A DNA stretch of 36,864 bases. It comes from Bifidobacterium breve (lineage in GTDB: Bacteria > Actinomycetota > Thermoleophilia > Gaiellales > F1-60-MAGs149). The first letter of the stretch is position 1. Each line of letters starts with the position of its first letter. The position numbers and the translations under genes were made by a program. The notes beneath the pieces are model-generated. The model was not told where the DNA came from and ran no database searches. It saw only the letters and a program-made list of their open reading frames with translations. The stretch spans positions 1 to 36,864 of the forward strand of contig CAMDVX010000003.1 in NCBI GenBank assembly GCA_945877865.1, given 5' to 3'. This document shows, in pieces, positions 9,315 to 18,137 of the stretch.

Positions 9315-9408
9315 GCGCCTCCTCCCGGAATTGCCTCCGGCGTTGATGACCACGAGCCGCTCGCTGCCAGCCAGCCAGCTCCTGCCTGCTGCTACACCTC
9401 CGACTGCG

Positions 9409-10317
9409 ATGCGCGCCTTTACCCACGACCGCTGGACGTTTCCGCTCCAGCCAGGCAACCGCTTTCCGCAGGAGAAGTACCGGCTCGTGCGGGAGCGAGT
9501 CGAGCAGCTGGACGCCGTCGAGCTGCTCGAGGCCGCGCCGATCGCGTGGAGCGACGCCCTGCTCGTCCATGACGCAGAGTGGCTCCGTCGCATTCGCTAC
9601 GGGCTGCTGACGCGCCGCGAGGAGGCCGCGCTCGGGCTGCCGTGGTCGCCCGAGCTGGCTGAGCGCACGCTCCACGCGACGGGCTCGACGGTCGCCGCTG
9701 CGCGTGCTGCTCTCGCTGACGGCGCAGCCGCAGCGCTCGGTGGCGGCACGCACCACGCTCGGCGCAGCGTCGGACGCGGCTACTGCCTCGTCAACGACGT
9801 TGCCGTGGCGACGGCGCTGCTGCGGGCCGACGGCTATCGCGAGCGCATCCTCGTGCTCGACCTTGACGTGCACCAGGGCGACGGCAACGCCGACTGCTTC
9901 GCTGCCGACGCCAGCGTCGTCGTCGCCTCAATCCACGGCGCCCGCAACTACCCGTTCGAACGCATCCTCGGAGACCTCGACGTCGACGTCCCAGACCGTA
10001 CGGGCGACGCGGCCTACCTCGCTCTCGTGGAGGGCCTGCTCAGCGAGTGCGCCGCTCGCGGGCCATTCGGCCTCGTGTTCCTGCTCGCGGGGGCCGATCC
10101 CTGGGAGGGCGACCGGCTGGGGCGGCTGGCGCTCACCGAGGCCGGGCTCGTGGAGCGCGATCGCCGTGCCATCGCGTGGGTCCGCCAGCACGACGCGGCG
10201 CTCTGCGTCACCCTCGCGGGTGGCTACGGTGAGCCGATCGAAACGACGGCGGACATCCATGCCCGCACGATTGCCCTCGCCGCTACGCCGCCGGAACTGC
10301 TCCCCGCAGCTCGATGA
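9409..10317 (+). CDS. Histone deacetylase / acetoin-utilization family deacetylase-like protein
   Basis: GGGTHHA, GYCLVNDVAVA, LVLDLDVHQGDGNADCF, SIHGARNYPF, LLAGADPWEGDRLG, LAGGY motifs. Confidence 0.88.
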   Translation: MRAFTHDRWTFPLQPGNRFPQEKYRLVRERVEQLDAVELLEAAPIAWSDALLVHDAEWLRRIRYGLLTRREEAALGLPWSPELAERTLHATGSTVAAARAALADGAAAALGGGTHHARRSVGRGYCLVNDVAVATALLRADGYRERILVLDLDVHQGDGNADCFAADASVVVASIHGARNYPFERILGDLDVDVPDRTGDAAYLALVEGLLSECAARGPFGLVFLLAGADPWEGDRLGRLALTEAGLVERDRRAIAWVRQHDAALCVTLAGGYGEPIETTADIHARTIALAATPPELLPAAR

Positions 10318-11230
10318 AGTCTGGCCCGGGCGTGAAGCCCAGCGAGCGGTTGATGCCACGCATCGCCTCGTTGCCAACCGCGTTCTCTGCGCTCATTCGC
10401 TCGGCACCACGCTCGATCGCCCACCCGATTGCGGCCCGCTTGAGCGCCTTCGCAATGCCACGACCCCGCCAGGCGCGCCGCGTGCCGGTTAGCGCATGCC
10501 CGACGACGCGGCCGCGCTGCTCGTTGAGCAGCCGGCAGAAGCCGACCACGTCATCGCCGGCGACCGCGAGCAGGTAGCCGTCGAGCGGCCCGTCCGGCGT
10601 ATCGACGTCACGCAGCCGCCACTCCTCGAAGCTGCCTGCCAGCACGGGCTCAGGGTCCGGCAGGTCGGCGAAGATCTCGACGGCTGCCGCGTAGGCGCTC
10701 TCCCGTAGGGCTGGCTCAGCCGCCAGCGACGACAGGCGCACGCCCGCGGGCAGCACCACCTCAGGTGCGACGACCCCAGCCAGCGGCAGCTCGACGCGCG
10801 CCATGCGGTCGTACTCAACGAAGCCGCGAGCGGTCAGAAACCGCACCCCTTCGGGACGATCGCCGCTGCACGGCACCTGCAGGCGCGACTTGCCGAGCTG
10901 CGGCGCCGTCGCCTGTGACCACGCGAGCAGCGCCGACCCGACCCCACGCCCGCGCACCGCTGCGCGCACGCCGAGCTCGCACCAGGCCGACGGATCGTCG
11001 ACCGGAAACACCCAGATGCGACCGACCGTCCCAAACCCGACGGCCTCGCCGTCGAGCCGCGCGATCACCCGCCGCTGCGTCGGATCGAGTGCGAACGTGG
11101 CCAGCATCTGCTCCACCGAACGCGACGACTCCGGCGTGATCTCCAGCATCAGCTCGCTGAAGGCACCCAGCAGCTCGACGTCAGCACCGACGACGACGAG
11201 CTCGAGCCCGCTCGGCGGCGCAGGCGTCAC
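10283..11230 (-). CDS. GNAT family N-acetyltransferase (tandem GNAT-like)
   Basis: Two R/Q-G-x-G/A regions: VRGRGVGSALLAW and WRGRGIAKALKRAAIGWAIERG. Confidence 0.8.
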   Translation of the reverse strand: MTPAPPSGLELVVVGADVELLGAFSELMLEITPESSRSVEQMLATFALDPTQRRVIARLDGEAVGFGTVGRIWVFPVDDPSAWCELGVRAAVRGRGVGSALLAWSQATAPQLGKSRLQVPCSGDRPEGVRFLTARGFVEYDRMARVELPLAGVVAPEVVLPAGVRLSSLAAEPALRESAYAAAVEIFADLPDPEPVLAGSFEEWRLRDVDTPDGPLDGYLLAVAGDDVVGFCRLLNEQRGRVVGHALTGTRRAWRGRGIAKALKRAAIGWAIERGAERMSAENAVGNEAMRGINRSLGFTPGPDFIELRGAVPAA

Positions 11231-12000
11231 CGCCCGTGGAACTTGGGCTGCCGCTTCTCCGTGAAGGCCCGCAGGCCCTCCTTCGCATCCTCCGTGGAGA
11301 ACAGGATCGAGAAGAGGTCGGCCTCGACCATGTAGTTCGTCGCGAGATCACCGGCCAACGCCCGATTCGTCGACTCCTTCGCGTAGGCGATCGCGACGGG
11401 GCTCTTGGCGCTAATCTCGTGGGCCATCTTGAGCGCGCGCGGCATCAGCTCGTCGAGCGGCATCACGTGCTGCGCCAGACCGCGGGCTAACGCCTCGTCG
11501 GCCTTGACGCGACGACCCGTGAAGATCAGCTCCTTGGCAAAGCCCATCGACGTGGTGCGAGCCAGGCGCTGCGTGGCACCCCAGCCGGGCATGATGCCGA
11601 GGTCGACCTCAGGCTGCCCGAACACGGCGTTCTCCGAGCAGAGCCGGATGTCGCAGGCCAGCGCCATCTCCGAGCCGCCACCGAGCGCATAGCCGTTGAC
11701 GGCCGCGATCGTCGGTGCCCGCATGGTCTCGAGGTAGCGTGCGCACTCCTGCCCGAGGACCGCGTACGCGCGCGCCTCTAGCGGCGTCTTCGTTGCCATC
11801 TCCGCGATGTCCGCACCGGCGATAAACGCCTTGTCACCCGCGCCCGTCAGGATCAGACAGCCCACCGTGGTGTCTCCGGCGATTGCCGCCAGCTCGGAGC
11901 GGAGCTCCTCGAGCAGCGCCGACGACAGCGCGTTGAGCGCCTCCGGACGGTTGATGGTGAGAATGGCGACGCGCTCTTCTCGGCGGACCTCAATCGACAT
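11227..12000 (-). CDS. Enoyl-CoA hydratase/isomerase family protein
   Basis: Crotonase motifs AFIAGADIAEM, GYALGGGSEMALACDIRLCSENAVFGQPEVDLGIMPGWGATQRL. Confidence 0.92.
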   Translation of the reverse strand: MSIEVRREERVAILTINRPEALNALSSALLEELRSELAAIAGDTTVGCLILTGAGDKAFIAGADIAEMATKTPLEARAYAVLGQECARYLETMRAPTIAAVNGYALGGGSEMALACDIRLCSENAVFGQPEVDLGIMPGWGATQRLARTTSMGFAKELIFTGRRVKADEALARGLAQHVMPLDELMPRALKMAHEISAKSPVAIAYAKESTNRALAGDLATNYMVEADLFSILFSTEDAKEGLRAFTEKRQPKFHGR

Positions 12001-12009
12001 GCGCTTCCC

Positions 12010-12411
12010 CTAGGCCTCGGTTGCGGCCAGTGTGGCCAGAAACTCGACGATCGCGCCCGTTGGCGACCCGGGCGTAAACACCTCTGCGACGCCGAGGCGC
12101 TTCAGCTCCTCCGCATCGTCCGGCGGGATCGTCCCGCCCACGACCACGCAGACGTCATCGACGCCACGCTCCCTCATCAGATCGAGGATGCGCGGCACGA
12201 GCGTCATGTGGGCACCCGACAGCACGGACACGCCGAGCGCATCCGCGTCCTCCTCAAGAATCGTCTCGACGATCTGCTCCGGCGTCTGATGCAGGCCCGT
12301 GTAGACGACCTCCATGCCAGCGTCGCGGAGGGCACGGGCGATGACCTTCGCGCCACGATCGTGACCGTCGAGGCCCGGCTTGGCAATGACAACTCGAAGA
12401 TGGCGTTCCAT
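12010..12411 (-). CDS. Cobalamin B12-binding domain protein (methylmalonyl-CoA mutase small/C-terminal-type subunit)
   Basis: [38 protein letters not shown]...[10 protein letters not shown]...[11 protein letters not shown]; DxHxxG B12-ligand motif. Confidence 0.92.
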   Translation of the reverse strand: MERHLRVVIAKPGLDGHDRGAKVIARALRDAGMEVVYTGLHQTPEQIVETILEEDADALGVSVLSGAHMTLVPRILDLMRERGVDDVCVVVGGTIPPDDAEELKRLGVAEVFTPGSPTGAIVEFLATLAATEA

Positions 12412-12466
12412 GACCGTGCAGTGTAGACGGCTACCGGGTTCGTGCTGCGCGCGTTAGCATACGGGC

Positions 12467-13021
12467 ATGGTTTCCTCGCTCCCGCGTCCCGCTCTGCTCC
12501 TCTGCCTGCTGCTCGCCGCGATCGGTACCGCCGCCTGCGGTGGTGGCGAGGATGCTCCGAAGTTCAATGACGCAGGTGCGCCGTTCGCGTTCTCGTACCC
12601 GGCCGACCTGCAGAAGGTCTTCGCGGATACCGGCCGGGAGATCAAGGGGCTCGAGCCGACGTTCCGCGTGGCCTACGGCACCGACGAGACGAACGTCGTG
12701 GTCGTTGCGACCTACGCGCTGCAGAAGGACGTCGCCAAGGTCAAGAAGACCGACCTCGCCGTCGCCGTTGAGCGGGCCGCCCGAGCCCTCGCCCGCGCGA
12801 TGAAGGCGGATGCGCCCAAGCGCAGCAAGGCCGAGCTGGGCCCGCTGCCTGCGACGCAGTACGACTTCGCCACGAACAGCGGCTCGCTAACGACGCGCCT
12901 GCTCTACGCCTTTCAGGGCAAGACGCAGTACTTCGTTCGCTGCCAGTGGGACGACTCGGGTGCCAAGGCGATCACTGCCGCCTGCGACGAGGTCGCCCAG
13001 AGCTTCTCCCTAGCGAAGTAG
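12467..13021 (+). CDS. Putative lipoprotein
   Basis: Signal peptide with lipobox-like LLLAAIGTAACGGGED. Confidence 0.75.
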   Translation: MVSSLPRPALLLCLLLAAIGTAACGGGEDAPKFNDAGAPFAFSYPADLQKVFADTGREIKGLEPTFRVAYGTDETNVVVVATYALQKDVAKVKKTDLAVAVERAARALARAMKADAPKRSKAELGPLPATQYDFATNSGSLTTRLLYAFQGKTQYFVRCQWDDSGAKAITAACDEVAQSFSLAK

Positions 13022-13046
13022 GGGCGCCCGCCGGCGACGCGCCACC

Positions 13047-13649
13047 CTAGCTGCGGCTGGCACCCGGACGCCACATTGCCTCGCCGCCCTCACCGTTGCC
13101 GGCGCGCGCCAGCACGAACAGCAGGTCGGACAGGCGGTTGAGGTACGTGATCACCTCGCGGGTGACGGGCTCCTGCGCAGCGAGCTCGACGGCGTCGCGC
13201 TCGGCACGGCGGCAGATCGTGCGGGCCACGTGGAGGTAGGCGGCCAGCGGCGTGCCGCCTGGCACCACGAACGACGTCAGCGGCGGCAGCGACGCATTGA
13301 CCGTGTCGATGCAGTCCTCGAGCCACGCGACCTGCTCCACGCTGACGCGCAGCCGCGAGCGGTTGCGCTGGTCGTCCTCGGGGGGTGGCGGCACGCAGAG
13401 GTCTGCCCCAACGTCGAAGAGGTCGTTCTGGATGCGCTCTAGCCACGCCGCATGCGCCGTGCCAGCGGCATGCAGGCGGGCGACGCCGAGCGCCGCGTTG
13501 AGCTCGTCGACCGTGCCGTAGGCCGCGACGCGCGGATTGTGCTTCGACACTCGGTGCCCGTCACCGAGGCTCGTCTCACCGAGATCGCCGCCACGGGTGT
13601 AGATGCGATCGAGGCGGACGACGACGTCATCGTTCGGCGCATCGCTCAT
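13047..13649 (-). CDS. Cob(I)yrinic acid a,c-diamide adenosyltransferase, PduO type
   Basis: IYTRGGDLGETSLGDG, YGTVDELNAALG, ICRRAERD, YLNRLSDLLFVLAR. Confidence 0.93.
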   Translation of the reverse strand: MSDAPNDDVVVRLDRIYTRGGDLGETSLGDGHRVSKHNPRVAAYGTVDELNAALGVARLHAAGTAHAAWLERIQNDLFDVGADLCVPPPPEDDQRNRSRLRVSVEQVAWLEDCIDTVNASLPPLTSFVVPGGTPLAAYLHVARTICRRAERDAVELAAQEPVTREVITYLNRLSDLLFVLARAGNGEGGEAMWRPGASRS

Positions 13650-13686
13650 GCGCGTGCCCCTGCAGCAGCGGTGCGCTCGGAGCAGC

Positions 13687-14868
13687 TCATGCCGGCAGGA
13701 CCTCCAGCACCATCGCGTCGCCCTGCCCGCCGCCCGAGCAGATCGTCGCCACGCCGATGCCGCCGCCCGCGCGGCCAAGCTGGTGCACGAGCGTGCCGAT
13801 CAGCCGCGCACCGCTCGCCCCAACCGGGTGACCGAGCGCGACCGCGCCGCCGAGGCAGTTGACGCGGTCCACGTCGATGCCCAGCGTCTTGACGGTATTG
13901 AGCGCGATCGAAGCAAACGCCTCGTTGACCTCGAGGCGATCAACGTCGCTGATGCCCAGCCCGGCCTTGGCCAGCGCCAGTTCGACCGCGACCGCTGGCG
14001 CGCAGGCGAGCCGGCGGGTGATGTCGGCGGCAACCGCCGAGGAGCGGACGATTGCCAGCGGCTGCAGCCCTCGCTGCGCAGCCACCTCCTCGGAGACGGC
14101 GACGACCATCGCGGCACCGTCGGTGACGCCCGGGCTGTTGCCTGCGGTGTGCGTGCCTCCGTCGGTCAGCGGGCCGAGCTTCGCCAGCGACTCCAGCGTC
14201 GACTCGGCACGCGGGCCTTGATCCTGCTCGACCACGCGCTCGGACCGACGCTCGCGGATCGTGACGGGCGTGATCTCCGCGGCAAACGAGCCGTCGCCCT
14301 GCGCCGCTACGGCGCGCTCGTGCGAGCGCAGCGCCCACGCGTCGAGCTCCTCGCGCGTCAGCCCAAGCTCTTCCGAGACCTCGTTGGCCTGGTCGTACAT
14401 GACGCGCTCCGTCCACGGATCGCGCAGGCCATCGTGCAGCACCGCGTCGACCAGCGCCGCGTCGCCAAAGCGCAGGCCCTGACGCGCGCCGAGCGCCATG
14501 TACGGGGCGCTCGTCATGGACTCCATGCCGCCCGCCAGCACGACGGCTGCCTCGTCGAGGCGAATCAGATAGTCCGCCAGCGCGATCGCCCGCATGCCCG
14601 ACGCGCAGACCTTGTTGATCGTCTCCGACCCGCTCTCGACGGGAATGCCAACGCGCGTCGTGACCTGCCGCGCCATCGCGTGCATCTGGCCTGCCTGCAC
14701 CACGGTGCCGATGAACGAGTAGTCGATGTCCGCACCCGCGAGGCCGGAGCGCTCAATCGCGGCGGCGGCGGCAGCAGCACCGAGGTCGACGGCCGAGGCG
14801 CCGGACAGATCGCCGCCGAGGCGGCAGAAGGGAGTGCGTGCGGCACTGACGATCACGGTGCGGGTCAA
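13687..14868 (-). CDS. Acetyl-CoA acetyltransferase (thiolase)
   Basis: TRTVIVSAARTPFCRLGG...NKVCASGMRAI...EVNEAFASIALN...GGAVALGHPVGASGARLI...ICSGGGQGDA; TTG start at 14868 preceded by GGAGG. Confidence 0.9.
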   Translation of the reverse strand: MTRTVIVSAARTPFCRLGGDLSGASAVDLGAAAAAAAIERSGLAGADIDYSFIGTVVQAGQMHAMARQVTTRVGIPVESGSETINKVCASGMRAIALADYLIRLDEAAVVLAGGMESMTSAPYMALGARQGLRFGDAALVDAVLHDGLRDPWTERVMYDQANEVSEELGLTREELDAWALRSHERAVAAQGDGSFAAEITPVTIRERRSERVVEQDQGPRAESTLESLAKLGPLTDGGTHTAGNSPGVTDGAAMVVAVSEEVAAQRGLQPLAIVRSSAVAADITRRLACAPAVAVELALAKAGLGISDVDRLEVNEAFASIALNTVKTLGIDVDRVNCLGGAVALGHPVGASGARLIGTLVHQLGRAGGGIGVATICSGGGQGDAMVLEVLPA

Positions 14869-14947
14869 GGCGCTGAAAGCCTCCGAAGACGTCGCCGTCG
14901 CAGGCTGCGACAACGACGGGAGGCTACCACGGAGATCAGCCAGTCGA

Positions 14948-14976
14948 TTGACAGATCCGCTCGCTCTTGACACGCT
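14948..14976 (+). promoter_or_regulatory. Candidate trp operon promoter (TTGACA-N17-CACGCT)
   Basis: TTGACA at 14948-14953, 17-nt spacer, CACGCT at 14971-14976 keeping the conserved A2 and T6 of a -10; predicted start falls near the trpL ATG. Confidence 0.4.
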
Positions 14977-14982
14977 GCACCT

Positions 14983-15045
14983 ATGCAGCGATTCCGCAAC
15001 GAGGCGTGGTGGTGGTGCCAGCTCGGGCGGGATCCCGTGCGCTGA
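14983..15045 (+). CDS. trpL: trp leader peptide with three tandem Trp codons
   Basis: atg cag cga ttc cgc aac gag gcg tgg tgg tgg tgc cag ctc ggg cgg gat ccc gtg cgc tga = MQRFRNEAWWWCQLGRDPVR, directly upstream of a terminator and trpE. Confidence 0.85.
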   Translation: MQRFRNEAWWWCQLGRDPVR

Positions 15046-15074
15046 CGCGCACAGCCGATCCGAACCGCCCGGGC
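15021..15074 (+). promoter_or_regulatory. Candidate antiterminator of trp attenuator
   Basis: GCTCGGGCGG (15021-15030) pairs with CCGCCCGGGC (15065-15074): 10 contiguous pairs with one G-U; overlaps the terminator 5' arm; nested GTGCGC-tgac-GCGCAC hairpin at 15037-15052. Confidence 0.75.
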
Positions 15075-15098
15075 TTCCCACAAGGGGAGCCTTTTTTT
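15072..15098 (+). terminator. Intrinsic terminator (trp attenuator)
   Basis: GGCTTCCC-ACAA-GGGGAGCC (8 bp with one G-U) followed by TTTTTTT. Confidence 0.88.
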
Positions 15099-15118
15099 AT
15101 GCCTCCGAAACGAACCAG

Positions 15119-16519
15119 ATGAACCCGACCCAGCCCAGACCGAAGCCCCTCTCCCGCCTCCGCCCCAGCGTGCGCGAGCTGCCGGCCGACCTGCTGACTC
15201 CGGTCGGGGCCTACCTGCGGCTGCGCTCGCTCGGCCCTGGCTTCCTGCTGGAGAGCGTCGAGGGCGGGCTGCAGGTCGGCCGCTACTCGTTTCTGGCAGC
15301 GGGCTGCGAGCGGCTCGACCTTGACCTCCAGGAGGCGGACGCCTTCGGTCCGCTGCGAGCGCGCCTCGCGGAGCACGCGGACCTCGACCTGTCGGGGCTG
15401 CCACCGTTCGCTGGTGGCGCCGTTGGCGTCGTCGGGTACGACGCAATCCCACGCTTCGAGTCGACGGTGCCGCTGCCTGCCGCCGAGCCGGGCGACCTTG
15501 CGCAGCCCGCCAGCTTTCTGCTGGCACCCGTCGTCGTGGCCTTCGACCACGTGCGCGCCACCGTCCAGGTGATCGCGCAGCCAGGCCACGAGGGGCTCGC
15601 CGACGACATCACAGCGCGCCTGCTCGGCCCCTTGCCCGATGGCGTGCAGCCCGTGCCCGCCCTCGTCGACGCCGGTACGTCCGTCGCGGACCTCGAGATC
15701 GACGAGTACATCGAGCGCGTCGAGCTCGGCAAGCAGCACATCACCGCGGGCGACGTCTTTCAGGTCGTGCTGTCGCAGCGCCACCGCCGCCGCACGCCGC
15801 GCAGCCCCGTGGCGATCTACCGTGCCCTGCGCGCCGTCAACCCCTCGCCCTACCTGTTCCTGCTCGACCTCGGCGACTTCGCCTTGATCGGCGCCTCGCC
15901 CGAGACCCACGTTGCGCTGTCGCGCGACGGCGAGGCCGAGCTGCGGCCGATCGCTGGCACGCGGCCCCGTGGTGCGGATGCCGCTGAGGACGATCGTCTC
16001 GCCGAGGAGCTGCTGGCCGATCCGAAGGAGCGGGCCGAGCACCAGATGCTCGTCGACCTCGCCCGCAACGACCTCTCTCGCGTCTGCGATCCGGGCACCG
16101 TCCGGCCCACCCGCCTGCTGGAGATCGAGCGCTACAGCCACGTCATGCACATCGTCTCGCGCGTCGTCGGCCGCCTCTCTGCCGACGAGGACGCCTTCAG
16201 CCTGCTGGCCGCGACCTTCCCCGCTGGCACCGTCTCCGGGGCTCCGAAGGTGCGCGCCATGCAGATCATCAGCGCGCTCGAGCCGCACCGCCGCGGCGCG
16301 TACGCCGGCGCAGTCGGCTACCTCGGTACGGACGGCGCGCTCGACACGTGCATTGCGCTGCGCACGATCCAGCTGCGCGATGGCGTCGCGACCCTGCAGG
16401 CAGGCGCCGGCATCGTCGCCGACAGCGACCCGGCCGAGGAGCACCGTGAGTGCCTCCGCAAGATCGCTGCTCTGCAGCGCGCCGTCGACCTCGCCGATGC
16501 CGGAGCGTACGGGCGATGA
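15119..16519 (+). CDS. trpE: Anthranilate synthase component I
   Basis: FALIGASPETHVALSRDGEAELRPIAGTRPRG, DLARNDLSRVC, FPAGTVSGAPKVRAMQII. Confidence 0.96.
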   Translation: MNPTQPRPKPLSRLRPSVRELPADLLTPVGAYLRLRSLGPGFLLESVEGGLQVGRYSFLAAGCERLDLDLQEADAFGPLRARLAEHADLDLSGLPPFAGGAVGVVGYDAIPRFESTVPLPAAEPGDLAQPASFLLAPVVVAFDHVRATVQVIAQPGHEGLADDITARLLGPLPDGVQPVPALVDAGTSVADLEIDEYIERVELGKQHITAGDVFQVVLSQRHRRRTPRSPVAIYRALRAVNPSPYLFLLDLGDFALIGASPETHVALSRDGEAELRPIAGTRPRGADAAEDDRLAEELLADPKERAEHQMLVDLARNDLSRVCDPGTVRPTRLLEIERYSHVMHIVSRVVGRLSADEDAFSLLAATFPAGTVSGAPKVRAMQIISALEPHRRGAYAGAVGYLGTDGALDTCIALRTIQLRDGVATLQAGAGIVADSDPAEEHRECLRKIAALQRAVDLADAGAYGR

Positions 16520-17100
16520 GCCGCGTGCTGCTGATCGACAACTTCGATTCGTTCACGTACAACCTCGCGCACGGCTTCGCCGAGGCGGGCGCGGACGAGG
16601 TGATCGTGCGCCGCAACGACGCGATCAGCGTGGACGAGGCGCTCGCGCTGGCCCCCTCGCACCTCGTCATCTCGCCCGGCCCCGGCACCCCCGACCAGAC
16701 CGGGGTGTCCGCCGACCTGATCCGAGCGTTCGACGGCCAGCTCCCGATCCTCGGCGTCTGCCTTGGCCACCAGCTGCTCGTCGAGCTCCACGGCGGCACG
16801 GTCGGCGCAGCCGTCCAGCTCGTCCACGGCAAGGCCGACGACATCACTCGCGTGGCACCTGATGCGCTGCTCGACCTCCTCGCTGAGCGCTTTCGCGCTG
16901 GCCGCTATCACTCGCTGGCAGCCCACGAGCCGATCCCCACGACGCTCATCGTGACGGCGCGTGCCGACGACGGGACGGTGATGGCGGTGCGCACCCCCGA
17001 CCGACCGACGCATGGCGTGCAGTTCCACCCGGAGAGCATCCTCACGCCCGACGGCCCCGTGCTGATGGCCGCATTCCTCGCGCTCGGAGCCGTCGCGTGA
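16516..17100 (+). CDS. trpG: Anthranilate synthase component II (glutamine amidotransferase)
   Basis: LLIDNFDSFTYNL, SPGPGTP, GVCLGHQ, GVQFHPESI; ATGA overlap with trpE. Confidence 0.96.
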   Translation: MSRVLLIDNFDSFTYNLAHGFAEAGADEVIVRRNDAISVDEALALAPSHLVISPGPGTPDQTGVSADLIRAFDGQLPILGVCLGHQLLVELHGGTVGAAVQLVHGKADDITRVAPDALLDLLAERFRAGRYHSLAAHEPIPTTLIVTARADDGTVMAVRTPDRPTHGVQFHPESILTPDGPVLMAAFLALGAVA

Positions 17101-18137
17101 GCGCGGCGGCGCTGCTCGAGGCGCTCCCGCGGCTGCTGGCTGGCGAGGACCTCACGCCTGCCGAGGCGCGCGCGGCGCTCGACGTGGTCATGCGTGGCGA
17201 CGCGACGCCCGCTCAGATCGCCGCGCTCCTCGTTGCGCTGCGTGCCAAGGGCGAGACGCCGGCGGAGATCGCCGGGTGCGCCGGGGCGCTGCGCGACCAC
17301 GCCGTCGCGGTCCGGCCGCTGCGCACCGACCTCGTCGACACGTGCGGCACGGGTGGCGATCGCACCGGGTCGTTCAACATCTCGACGGCCGCCGCTCTCG
17401 TGGCCGCCGGCGCGGGGGCAGGGGTGGCGAAGCACGGCAACCGCTCGGTCTCGTCCAAGTCGGGCAGCGCCGATGTGCTCGAGGAGCTCGGCGTCCCCGT
17501 CGAGGTGCCGCACGCTGCCGTGGCGGCGATGATCGATGCGCACGGCTTTGGCTTCCTCTTCGCACCGAGCCACCACCCGGCGATGCGGTTTGCGGGGCCC
17601 GTCCGTCGCGAGCTCGGCATCCCGACGATCATGAACCTGCTCGGCCCGCTCGCGAACCCCGTCGGCGCACGCTTCCAGGTCGTCGGCGTCCCCCGCCCCG
17701 ACCTCGTCGCCACGCTGTCTGAGGTGCTCCAGCTGCTCGGCACCGAGCGGGCGCTCGTCGTCCATGGCGAAGGCGGGTTCGACGAGATCACCCCGGGCGG
17801 CACGACGACGATTGCCGAGGTGACGCCCGCCGGCATCACCGTGACGACCTTCGACCCCGCCGCGATCGGCATCCCGCGGAGCCCGGCCGCTGCTCTGGCT
17901 GGCGCCGGACCCACCGAGAACGCCGCGATCATCCGCCGCGTCTTCGCCGGTGAGGCGGGTCCGCCACGCGACGCCGTGGTGCTCAATGCCGCAGCGGCGC
18001 TCGTAGCCTGCGGCATCGCCGACACTCTGGAGGCCGGCGCGGCCTTGGCGTGCGCGGCCATCGATAGCGGGCAGGCCGCGGCGGTGCTGGAAGCGGTTGG
18101 AGCGGCGGCCCGGGCGGCCGCGAAAGGAGGCACGTGA
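17097..18137 (+). CDS. trpD: Anthranilate phosphoribosyltransferase
   Basis: DTCGTGGDRTGSFNISTAAALVAAGAGAGVAKHGNRSVSSKSGSADVLEELG; GTG start. Confidence 0.96.
   Translation: MSAAALLEALPRLLAGEDLTPAEARAALDVVMRGDATPAQIAALLVALRAKGETPAEIAGCAGALRDHAVAVRPLRTDLVDTCGTGGDRTGSFNISTAAALVAAGAGAGVAKHGNRSVSSKSGSADVLEELGVPVEVPHAAVAAMIDAHGFGFLFAPSHHPAMRFAGPVRRELGIPTIMNLLGPLANPVGARFQVVGVPRPDLVATLSEVLQLLGTERALVVHGEGGFDEITPGGTTTIAEVTPAGITVTTFDPAAIGIPRSPAAALAGAGPTENAAIIRRVFAGEAGPPRDAVVLNAAAALVACGIADTLEAGAALACAAIDSGQAAAVLEAVGAAARAAAKGGT

Noticed and set aside
8953-9408. N-terminal part of ORF 8953-10317
   Set aside because: HDAC-like similarity starts at MRAFTHDRWTFPLQPG (9409); the upstream part is the antisense of the aquaporin remnant.
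14869-15081. N-terminal extension of the thiolase ORF up to 15081
   Set aside because: Overlaps the trp leader and terminator on the opposite strand; thiolase similarity begins at TRTVIVSAARTPF with GGAGG before TTG at 14868.
14981-16444. 487-aa minus ORF antisense to trpE, and comparable long antisense ORFs (16908-18206, 17213-18592, 31515-32675, 32902-34050)
   Set aside because: High-GC antisense open frames opposite well-recognised genes; no recognisable motifs.
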